From Spirochaetaceae bacterium (GTDB lineage: Bacteria > Spirochaetota > Spirochaetia > B11-G9): a stretch of 10,613 nt of DNA. The notes beneath the pieces are model-generated. The model was not told the DNA's origin, did not search any database, and saw only the letters and a program-made list of their open reading frames with translations. Numbering within the stretch: the stretch's first letter is position 1; the number at the start of each line of letters is the position of its first letter. The stretch lies in assembly GCA_030633365.1 (NCBI GenBank), contig DAOVSY010000076.1, positions 1 through 10,613 on the forward strand, written 5' to 3'. Of this stretch, positions 1 to 6,091 are shown one piece after another. The position numbers were made by a program, and so were the translations under genes.

Positions 1-792
1 GCCTGTTTTTGCACCCTGACCGCCCTTAAAATGAAACGCCTGGACCATTTTTATCTTATCCTCACTGTATCCAAACATTGCACTGGCAAGTTCATACATA
101 TAACGGCTGTTTGCCTGCTGTTCCTCGGGCAGCATACCTCCCTCGCCGGAACAAATCCCGGTTCCGGCAAACTCAGCACCCTTGGCCAGAGCAGTTTTGG
201 CCTCTTCTGAGAGCGCACCATAACTCATATCAGAAACAAATAGAGGAATCTTTAGAATAAGTGGTTTTTTCGATTCCGGCCCAATTACCAGTTCTGTGCC
301 TACCTCCGCGTCTTCCATCAGGGGTTGGCGGTAAAGCTGGGCAACCATTACCTGAATATCATTCCAAAGAGGCAGCTGGTTCCATGGAACTCCCATGGCT
401 CCCATAGGCCCATGATGACCAAACACCGGCAGACCGTGACGGGAGACATTATGGGTAAACTCCACTGTAGGTTCCTCATTAGTTGAGCGCACTACAGGTA
501 CCGGTTTATCATCAGAATCTATCCCTGGGCCCTCTTCCCCCACCTGATCATCAGAGAAATTGTTATGCGTACCGTCACAAAATGGTGAATTCCTGGTGTG
601 CTTACAGGCACACAGAAATGTAACCTGGTCCTTGTCAGAGACTATTACCCTGGGGGTAAATGTTGTTCCAACATGAGAACCATCACAGAAAGGCTGACTT
701 TTCGATTTTCCGCATGTACAGAAATGATACTCCTGTCCTTTGGACAGAGTGACCTCAACAGGTTTATTGTCAGCAATAACAGGGTTCTTCAT
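1..792 (-). CDS. CDGSH iron-sulfur / glutamate synthase-like FMN-domain fusion protein (3' part beyond window)
   Basis: The reading frame is open from an ATG at 792 to the left edge (264 codons), so the C-terminus is missing. An AAGGAGA ribosome site at 808-802 fixes the start. Residues 25-40 and 61-76 each match the full CDGSH pattern C-x-C-x2-S/T-x3-P-x-C-D-G-S/T-H, which in known families binds a 2Fe-2S cluster through three Cys and one His. After a linker rich in acidic residues and proline (about 80-110) comes the start of a glutamate synthase central/FMN-type domain. Its visible marks are the H-H-G-P-M-G-A-M-G stretch at 126-134, S-Y-G-A-L-S at 190-195, G-E-G-G at 216-219 and G-G-Q-G-A-K at 257-262. 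Stand-alone members of this FMN family are usually annotated as glutamate synthase-related, and their true substrate is often unproven because the glutaminase domain is absent. The CDGSH pair probably feeds electrons to the flavin, but that is inference. It could be a ferredoxin-like glutamate synthase or an unrelated FMN oxidoreductase. Confidence 0.88.
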   Translation of the reverse strand, partial: MKNPVIADNKPVEVTLSKGQEYHFCTCGKSKSQPFCDGSHVGTTFTPRVIVSDKDQVTFLCACKHTRNSPFCDGTHNNFSDDQVGEEGPGIDSDDKPVPVVRSTNEEPTVEFTHNVSRHGLPVFGHHGPMGAMGVPWNQLPLWNDIQVMVAQLYRQPLMEDAEVGTELVIGPESKKPLILKIPLFVSDMSYGALSEEAKTALAKGAEFAGTGICSGEGGMLPEEQQANSRYMYELASAMFGYSEDKIKMVQAFHFKGGQGAKTG

Positions 793-945
793 ATTGGATA
801 ATCTCCTTTATGCTCTGCCAAATAGGAAGCGAGTTTTAGTTATTGTACCTCATTTTGAACGATTTTTGGAGTTTTTTTTTGTAAATAAAAATTTGAGAAT
901 TTTATTCAGGTAACTCAAAGGAATAAACATCAGTAGTGCCTTACA

Positions 946-1071
946 TTGGATAGAGCTGGTATTTTACTTCGTAAAAACCTACTGATAAAATCTGAAGAAG
1001 AGTTTGAAAAGTTTTTACCTGTGAACTGTAGCAGGGATAAAATCAACCAATTTCAGTTTGACGGCTTGTAG
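946..1071 (+). other. Gene-poor interval 793-1135, with a possible 41-codon remnant ORF
   Basis: The interval between the two minus-strand genes holds no gene I recognise. Bases 810-930 are AT-rich, with a run of ten T near 871-880, and include the upstream region of the CDGSH gene. A TTG-initiated open stretch (946-1071) encodes a charged, protein-like sequence containing S-E-E-E-F-E-K-F-L-P and ending Q-F-D-G-L before TAG. It has no ribosome site and an in-frame TAG lies a few codons upstream, so it is at best the tail of a decayed gene. Confidence 0.15.
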
Positions 1072-1098
1072 AATTGATGCTTACGGATGATCACAAAG

Positions 1099-1123
1099 AA
1101 CCTGGGAAAGAATCTCCCAGGTT
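1099..1123 (-). terminator. Hairpin terminator after the DUF4386 gene
   Basis: AACCTGGGA (1099-1107) and TCCCAGGTT (1115-1123) form a perfect 9-bp stem around a 7-base loop. It lies 12 bases past the stop codon of the minus-strand DUF4386 gene. On that strand the stem is followed by CTTTGTG, a poor U tract, so termination may be weak. Placement directly after the stop codon is the main support. Confidence 0.55.
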
Positions 1124-1135
1124 GTCGATGATTTC

Positions 1136-1852
1136 CTATCTGCCTGATTTAAGTACTTGTTTTTCCCACTCTTCGACATTAACTCCTTTAATCAAAAGCC
1201 ATAAGATCATCAATAATTCTCCGAGAAAGGTGAATTCGCTAAAGGTTATACCAAAGTCGGGGACAAAAAAGAACATAAATGAGTCTATCAGATACCCAAA
1301 ACATGCGACGATCAATAAAACCCCGATGATTCTCGGCAGGTAGCCAGATTTGAAAACCAAATAGCCCATAGGGAATAACCAAAGTCCCCAAAATATCTCG
1401 GCGATGAAAATCCCGGATTGACGTAAATCAAGGAACAGTCCTACGAGAGTTTGCGTCTGATCTGATGTGAAAAACGTCAGGAAGTCCGGGCCGTTCAAAA
1501 GTAGCAGGACAGCAAATTGATTAAGCTCATTGAGCATTGCAATAGGTACAGCAACTAAAATGAGCACGACCATATACAACGCATGGGTTTTATTTACTGG
1601 CTTGAGTACTTTATACAAATAAAGAACCACAAATATCTGAACTACCTGAGTGAGTAGAGCACTCACAATACTAATGCGGTATAGCATCTGATTAGTCATA
1701 ATATTGCTAACTGTTGCGGCTATATCTCCGGGCACAAAAAGAGTCTTAGGAACATAAAGCATCCCAAATACTCCCAGGGGGATCAAAAGCATATACAGCA
1801 ACCCTGCAATTCTCGCAGTCTTTTTTGGATTTATTTCTTCTTTGGTATTCAT
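1136..1852 (-). CDS. DUF4386 family integral membrane protein
   Basis: This 238-residue protein has about six hydrophobic segments (roughly 14-35, 58-80, 90-118, 146-168, 172-198 and 204-224), a short charged N-terminus and a charged C-terminal tail. Length, helix pattern and features such as the K-K-T-A-R-I-A-G-L-L-Y start fit the DUF4386 family, found in many bacteria and of unknown function. Other family-like marks are the D-L-R-Q-S-G segment near 142-147, the W-G-L-W-L-F-P-M-G-Y helix at 155-164 and G-Y-L-P-R-I-I-G at 170-177. The start is supported by AAGGGAGA at 1865-1858, five bases from the ATG. A promoter-like sequence lies upstream and a hairpin downstream, so it appears to be a single-gene unit. 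It acts in the cytoplasmic membrane; no substrate or partner can be named. Confidence 0.85.
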   Translation of the reverse strand: MNTKEEINPKKTARIAGLLYMLLIPLGVFGMLYVPKTLFVPGDIAATVSNIMTNQMLYRISIVSALLTQVVQIFVVLYLYKVLKPVNKTHALYMVVLILVAVPIAMLNELNQFAVLLLLNGPDFLTFFTSDQTQTLVGLFLDLRQSGIFIAEIFWGLWLFPMGYLVFKSGYLPRIIGVLLIVACFGYLIDSFMFFFVPDFGITFSEFTFLGELLMILWLLIKGVNVEEWEKQVLKSGR

Positions 1853-1897
1853 TGTTTTCTCCCTTCTTGATTTTTGTATTTATAGTAATTGCTGTAA

Positions 1898-1925
1898 AGA
1901 TTACTCTTTTTATCAGATATGTCAA
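1898..1925 (-). promoter_or_regulatory. Possible sigma-70 promoter for the DUF4386 gene
   Basis: On the minus strand a perfect TTGACA (1925-1920) is followed after 16 bases by TAATCT (1903-1898), a poor -10 match. It lies about 45 bases upstream of the start codon in an AT-rich stretch. The consensus -35 is the main support. Confidence 0.35.
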
Positions 1926-1960
1926 TGTTTTTAACATAGCGGAGAACATAGGAACAGAGA

Positions 1961-2054
1961 GGAACATAGGGACGGAGCAATAGAATAGATATTTGAAGTA
2001 AAATTCAACTTTCCTGCATATATATAAGTATCATGAGAAAAAGAAGAGAAATAT
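1961..2054 (+). repeat. RAYT-leader direct repeat, copy 1 (orphan)
   Basis: These 94 bases match 2745-2838 at 92 positions. The differences are G for A at 1971 and T for A at 1986. The unit starts GGAACATAGG and contains a small inverted repeat, TTGAA-GTAAAA-TTCAA, at 1993-2008. It ends inside the first codons of a RAYT transposase, with ATG at 2033. In this copy the frame reads M-R-K-R-R-E-I and then hits TAG at 2054-2056, so no transposase follows. A further partial copy of the head motif, GAACATAGGAACAGAG, sits just upstream at 1944-1959. The similarity of the head to sequences found beside RAYT genes suggests a REP-type element. Confidence 0.85.
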
Positions 2055-2085
2055 AGGTGAAAGGGGGCAGAGAATCTAGAGTACC

Positions 2086-2144
2086 CAGGTGTGTTAGGCC
2101 ATTTCCAACTTATGGAGGAAGTTTTCTCAGGTATGTTAGACATT
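2086..2144. repeat. Pair of imperfect direct repeats resembling an insertion-sequence end
   Basis: CAGGTGTGTTAGGCCATT (2086-2103) recurs as CAGGTATGTTAGACATT (2128-2144), 42 bases apart, with two substitutions and a one-base gap. Read on the minus strand, the outer copy begins TGTCTAACATACCTG. Multiple short repeats next to a TG terminus are typical of IS ends carrying several transposase-binding sites (for example the IS21 group). No transposase gene is present, so this would be a solo end. The assignment is inference. Confidence 0.4.
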
Positions 2145-2171
2145 AAGCCAAATTTATACTAAATTCCAAAT

Positions 2172-2609
2172 ATGGAAAAAATAAATATATTATTTTTAAT
2201 GGTAATTTTTATTTTAAGTAATTTCACTGCTTATAGTAATGAATCATCTAATACAGTAATCATCACCGGGTACTACGAAAAACCTGAATCATTTGACAAT
2301 TTAAAAACGATTAAATGGGAAAGCAATTCTAAAGGTGAATTTATTGAGATCATTGTTAAGGGAAAGATATTAAACTTTGAAGTTGTATTATTAGGTTGGG
2401 ATAATAATGATCTAGTTGAAAAGTCGCAGAAGTTCTTAATAGGTGAGATTGAAAACAAAACGATAATTCTATTAACTTATATGCCTGAAGGTATACCATC
2501 AGAAAAGATTAAGTGGAAGGATTTATCAGGCAATGATTTTGAATACATAATACAGGATTATAATATGCCAGACCTGGATCCAAAGAACCATATATTTAAT
2601 ATAAAATAA
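2172..2609 (+). CDS. Hypothetical secreted protein, AT-rich
   Basis: I do not recognise this 145-residue protein. The first 22 residues look like a signal peptide: a lysine at position 3, a hydrophobic core of about 15 residues and a likely cut after A-Y-S. The mature part is acidic and beta-like, with alternating hydrophobic residues and several Trp and Tyr. This suggests a small periplasmic or exported domain, perhaps an immunity-type or lipoprotein-like accessory protein, but nothing proves it. No ribosome site is visible before the ATG. A TATACT box at 2155-2160 would start transcription almost on the start codon, so expression is doubtful. The gene lies between the two copies of the 94-base repeat, and a small ORF follows ten bases later in the same frame. 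Its AT-rich codons and its position suggest acquisition or a stranded piece of a larger locus. Confidence 0.5.
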   Translation: MEKINILFLMVIFILSNFTAYSNESSNTVIITGYYEKPESFDNLKTIKWESNSKGEFIEIIVKGKILNFEVVLLGWDNNDLVEKSQKFLIGEIENKTIILLTYMPEGIPSEKIKWKDLSGNDFEYIIQDYNMPDLDPKNHIFNIK

Positions 2610-2618
2610 TACTCAATT

Positions 2619-2753
2619 ATGATTGATGAATATGGAGAAATTATAGCCAAAGCTAAACATGTAACAGCCTATAGGGGTGTGAGTTTGTATTCTTCGATGA
2701 GCCCATTGCAAGACAGGTGGGACCAGGTTCTTTTAAAGAAACTCGGAACATAG
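2619..2753 (+). pseudogene. Small ORF truncated by the RAYT-leader repeat
   Basis: The ATG at 2619 opens 44 codons ending at TAG 2751-2753. The sequence reads like a real protein N-terminus, with I-D-E-Y-G-E-I-I at residues 2-9 and Y-R-G-V-S-L-Y-S-S at 18-26. The last two codons and the stop come from the 94-base repeat that begins at 2745, so the original gene was cut there. It is in the same frame as the secreted protein just upstream, separated only by that gene's TAA and three further codons. No ribosome site is evident. The Y-R-G motif occurs in several ADP-ribosyltransferase-type toxins, but 44 residues are far too few to assign a family. Confidence 0.35.
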
Positions 2754-2838
2754 GAACGGAGCAATAGAAAAGATATTTGAAGTAAAATTCAACTTTCCTG
2801 CATATATATAAGTATCATGAGAAAAAGAAGAGAAATAT
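2745..2838 (+). repeat. RAYT-leader direct repeat, copy 2 (attached to the transposase remnant)
   Basis: This is the second copy of the 94-base unit, with the same inner inverted repeat TTGAA/TTCAA and the same start codon context (ATG at 2817). Here the frame continues past the repeat into a recognisable RAYT sequence, so this is probably the parental arrangement and copy 1 the derivative. Its left edge interrupts the small ORF at 2619-2753. Confidence 0.85.
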
Positions 2839-3044
2839 TAGATGGATTCAGTTATCATATTACAGCAAGAATAAACAGACAGGAATTTTTGTTTGAGTCA
2901 AATGAAGTTAAAGAAATGTTTTTGGATGTTCTAAGGAGGGCAAAAAGAAAGCATTATTTCCTAATTAAGAAATTTTGCATAATGAACAACTATATTCATT
3001 TTCACATATCGCATACCATCAAAACTGTATTTTCATCAGCTTAG
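2817..3044 (+). pseudogene. Truncated REP-associated tyrosine transposase (RAYT, Y1_Tnp/IS200-like)
   Basis: The 75-residue product begins like RAYT proteins: a basic R-K-R-R-E start, Y-H-I-T-A-R-I-N-R-Q-E-F at about 14-25, then K-E-M-F-L-D-V-L-R-R-A-K-R-K and F-C-I-M-N-N-Y-I-H-F. Intact members are usually about twice this length or more. In them the N-H-I-H segment supplies the metal-binding HUH histidines, and a downstream tyrosine does the nicking. Here the first His is Tyr (N-Y-I-H), the sequence loses resemblance after about residue 64, and the region that would carry the catalytic Tyr is missing. It is therefore almost certainly inactive. A shifted H-F-H follows immediately but is unlikely to restore the motif. 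The gene was presumably a single-copy domesticated transposase acting on nearby REP-like hairpins. Confidence 0.75.
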
Positions 3045-3125
3045 AATACTTTTCCCCTATACTGGTTAAAAACTGTTTACTATTGTAAAATCGCTTATTA
3101 ACACATTCACTTAAGGAAACTAATT

Positions 3126-4256
3126 ATGTCTTTCAAATCTTTGGGACTTCCACCATCTTTATTAGATACTCTGATGGCCAATAACTATCAAAAACCCTAT
3201 CCGATTCAGACGGAAGCAATACCAGCTGTACTGAATAAAAAAGATGTACTGGGAATTGCAAAAACCGGCTCCGGTAAGACTGCAAGTTATGTCTTACCTA
3301 TACTGATAAATATACAGAAAGAAACCCTGAAAAAGGGCAGACATATCAATGTTCTAGTATTGGTGCCAACAAGGGAGCTTGCTGTCCAGGTCGATGATGT
3401 TTTTAAATTATTCGAAGAAGCCCTTCCTCAAAAAATTAAAACCCTGGCTGTTTTTGGCGGTGCGTCAATAAATCCGCAGATGATGGCTTTAAAAAATGTT
3501 AATATCCTAGTGGCCACCCCGGGGCGCTTACTTGATCTGATTGAACAGAATGCAGTGAACCTTTCTGGAGTTGAGACTCTTGTTCTCGATGAGGCTGATA
3601 AAATGTTAAATGCCGGTTTTAAAAAAGAGATGAATAAAATTATCGACCTTCTTCCTCAAAAGCGGCAGAACCTGTTGTTTTCGGCAACTCTGAATGAAGA
3701 TATCAGCAATATAAAACAGATACTCCTTCATGATCCTGTTATTATAAAAATCAAATCTGGGGAAGAAGATATTGACCTGATAAAACAGTCTGCATATTTT
3801 GTCCCTGAAAACAAGAAAGGCCCTCTCCTGCGTCATTTAATAAAGAGTAGGAAAATGAAGCAGGTCCTTATTTTTACATCTTCAGTTAGAAGGGCGGAAA
3901 GGGTTGTGGACAAGCTTGTAAAGAATGATATTGATGCGAAAGCTATTCACAGTAAAAAGACACAGGGCTCCAGAACTGATCTTCTGACAAAATTTAAATA
4001 CGGCGAGCTAAAAGTTCTTGTTACAACCGATCTTCTGTCCAGAGGAATTGACATTGAATTTCTGCCATGGGTTATAAACTATGAACTGCCGCGATCGCCT
4101 AAATCGTATATTCACCGAATAGGAAGAACTGGCCGGGCTGAAAATCCAGGTGAGGCTATATCACTTATATCTCCAGACGAAGAGCATCATTTTAGAGTAA
4201 TCGAAAAGAAAATGAAAAAGCGAGTTGATAGAAAAACCATAGACGGATTCTTTTGA
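3126..4256 (+). CDS. DEAD-box ATP-dependent RNA helicase
   Basis: This 376-residue protein carries the full helicase core. The motifs are Q motif Y-P-I-Q at 25-28, Walker A A-K-T-G-S-G-K-T at 45-52, P-T-R-E-L-A at 81-86, T-P-G-R at 131-134, D-E-A-D at 155-158, S-A-T at 186-188, L-I-F-T-S at 248-252, D-x-x-x-R-G-I-D at 302-309 and H-R-I-G-R-T-G-R at 330-337. The family unwinds or remodels short RNA duplexes with ATP, acting in ribosome assembly, mRNA decay or cold adaptation. It ends about 40 residues after motif VI, without the basic or RNA-binding tail of DbpA, CsdA or long RhlE proteins. It is therefore a minimal RhlE-like helicase, and the specific RNA cannot be named. AAGGA at 3113-3117, eight bases before the ATG, supports the start. 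It stands alone, converging on the SulP gene. Confidence 0.95.
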   Translation: MSFKSLGLPPSLLDTLMANNYQKPYPIQTEAIPAVLNKKDVLGIAKTGSGKTASYVLPILINIQKETLKKGRHINVLVLVPTRELAVQVDDVFKLFEEALPQKIKTLAVFGGASINPQMMALKNVNILVATPGRLLDLIEQNAVNLSGVETLVLDEADKMLNAGFKKEMNKIIDLLPQKRQNLLFSATLNEDISNIKQILLHDPVIIKIKSGEEDIDLIKQSAYFVPENKKGPLLRHLIKSRKMKQVLIFTSSVRRAERVVDKLVKNDIDAKAIHSKKTQGSRTDLLTKFKYGELKVLVTTDLLSRGIDIEFLPWVINYELPRSPKSYIHRIGRTGRAENPGEAISLISPDEEHHFRVIEKKMKKRVDRKTIDGFF

Positions 4257-4386
4257 ACCATATATACAGCCTGCTGAACCAGTCTTTTGCCAGTTAAGAG
4301 GAAACTTGCATCTGAACAGGTTTACATTACGAAATAAATAGAAGGTAAATAAGCAGTGGCGTTTGTATTACATTGTACACCCCCCG

Positions 4387-5976
4387 TTATGCCAGGCTGT
4401 CTTCGGCCAGGTGATGCCATTCCAACCCTTTGATCTCAGTAATCTCCACAATATTTTCTGCTTTACCCAGAAGGATACGGCACTCATGGCTAAGATTGAG
4501 AATATGCAATTTCTTATTCATGGAAGAGTATTTTTCAGTGATAAAATTTAATGCTTCCAGTCCAGAATGATCATGTACACGGGCATTCTTAAAATCGATT
4601 ACAATATGTTCGGGATCATCTGCAAAGTGGAATATTTCCTTGAAGGACATAGCGGAACCGAAAAAGAGTGCCCCGTCGAGGGTGTAGATTTTAGTACCAT
4701 TTTTATCAATTCGATCTTGAACATCGATTTTCTGACCCTTCTTCCAGGCAAAAACAAGTGCAGAGAAGATAATTCCCACTGCCACTGCAATTGCCAGATC
4801 TACTGTGACGGTAATTATGGAAACTAAAATAATAACAAGTGCATCAGATTTGGGAATCTGCTTGAGAACACGGATGCTCGACCATTCAAAAGTGCCCATG
4901 GCTACCATGAACATGACTCCCACCAGAGCAGCAAGAGGTATATTTTCGATCAGAGGGGCACCAAAGAGGATAAATCCAAGGAGTGAGACAGCCGCTACGA
5001 TGCCTGAAATACGGCTTCTACCACCTGCTTTAATATTAATAACTGACTGGCCGATCATTGCACATCCGCCCATTCCTCCGAAGAATCCGTTAACGATATT
5101 GGCCAATCCCTGCCCGATACACTCACGGTTTCCCCTTCCTCGGGTATCAGTCATTTCATCGATTAGTGATAAGGTCATCAACGATTCAATCAGTCCAACT
5201 GAAGCTGCCAGAAGCGAATAGGGTAAAATTAGCAACAGGGTATCCAAAGACAATGGGATTTGGGGAAGAGAAAAAACAGGAAGAGAAGCTGCAAGGGTCA
5301 TCCTGGCCGAATCATTTTCTTGAACGAAGTCGAGTATATTAAGAACAGGAATACCTGCTTTATTTAGAATGCCGGAAATAACAGTAACAACAATAATCGC
5401 AACCAGGGTCGCTGGAACAGCTTTTGTCAGCTTAGGAAGGAAATGACTGATAAACATAGTCAAGGCAATCAATCCACCCATAACACTCAGTATCAGGACT
5501 TTTTCAGGTATAGCCTGAGCATGGCCTGTAGTGAACATTTCAAACTGTGAACGAAAAATGATAATGGCAAGCCCGTTTACAAATCCCAGCATAACGGGAT
5601 GGGGAACAAGCCGGATAAATTTACCAAGTTTGAGGACACCGAAAAGAACCTGTATAAGCCCCATAAGAATAACGGCGGCAAAAAGGTGGCTCAAAGCCGA
5701 ACCCATGCCTCCTCCCTCCATCTGCTGTCTTACAAGTGGAGCAAATATTATTGCAACGGCTCCGGTTGCACCGGATATCATTCCGGGCCGGCCGCCGACT
5801 AAAGCCGTAACCAGTCCCATCATAAATGCTGCATATAAACCGATCGTCGGATCGATTCCCACAATAAAGGCAAAAGCGATAGCCTCAGGAATAAGCGCCA
5901 GAGCAACTGTAATTCCAGACAGCATCTCATTTTTCAGATTTTTAGGTTTTTCGATATTTAAGAAATTTAATGTCAT
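4387..5976 (-). CDS. SulP (SLC26-type) inorganic anion transporter with STAS domain
   Basis: The 529-residue protein has the normal SulP layout: a membrane domain of about 12-14 hydrophobic segments (residues 20-410) and a cytoplasmic STAS domain (about 425-525). Family marks include I-P-E-A-I-A-F-A at 29-36, G-L-Y-A-A at 46-50, P-H-P-V-M-L-G-F at 125-132, G-L-I-E-S at 261-265 with the conserved TM8 glutamate E264, and G-G-M-G-G-C-A-M-I-G-Q-S at 300-311. The STAS domain shows the D-H-S-G loop at 469-472. Members exchange or import sulfate, bicarbonate, chloride or dicarboxylates, often with Na+ or H+. The sequence alone does not decide between sulfate and bicarbonate. The neighbour upstream in the same direction is a homocysteine methyltransferase, which would fit a sulfur role, but the 115-base gap argues against a tight operon. 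The ribosome site is weak (AGGA a few bases before the ATG). Confidence 0.93.
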   Translation of the reverse strand: MTLNFLNIEKPKNLKNEMLSGITVALALIPEAIAFAFIVGIDPTIGLYAAFMMGLVTALVGGRPGMISGATGAVAIIFAPLVRQQMEGGGMGSALSHLFAAVILMGLIQVLFGVLKLGKFIRLVPHPVMLGFVNGLAIIIFRSQFEMFTTGHAQAIPEKVLILSVMGGLIALTMFISHFLPKLTKAVPATLVAIIVVTVISGILNKAGIPVLNILDFVQENDSARMTLAASLPVFSLPQIPLSLDTLLLILPYSLLAASVGLIESLMTLSLIDEMTDTRGRGNRECIGQGLANIVNGFFGGMGGCAMIGQSVINIKAGGRSRISGIVAAVSLLGFILFGAPLIENIPLAALVGVMFMVAMGTFEWSSIRVLKQIPKSDALVIILVSIITVTVDLAIAVAVGIIFSALVFAWKKGQKIDVQDRIDKNGTKIYTLDGALFFGSAMSFKEIFHFADDPEHIVIDFKNARVHDHSGLEALNFITEKYSSMNKKLHILNLSHECRILLGKAENIVEITEIKGLEWHHLAEDSLA

Positions 5977-6091
5977 TAATAGTCCTATAAATAAATTTGA
6001 ATATGAAAACTACCAATTTTTGGACATATTAGCAAGAGAAGCAATTGTAGAAATATTGAAACTAAAAAATATGATAACACATGCGCTGGAA

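Noticed and set aside
1931..2143. Minus-strand 70-codon frame across the orphan repeat
   Set aside because: It runs through the repeat and IS-like end, reads as Ser/Phe-rich low-complexity sequence and has no ribosome site. It is better explained as non-coding scar DNA.
4302..4323. Possible terminator AAACTTG / CAGGTTT between the convergent helicase and SulP genes
   Set aside because: The stem is only seven pairs with one G-U wobble and has no T run on either side. The rest of 4257-4386 shows no better hairpin.
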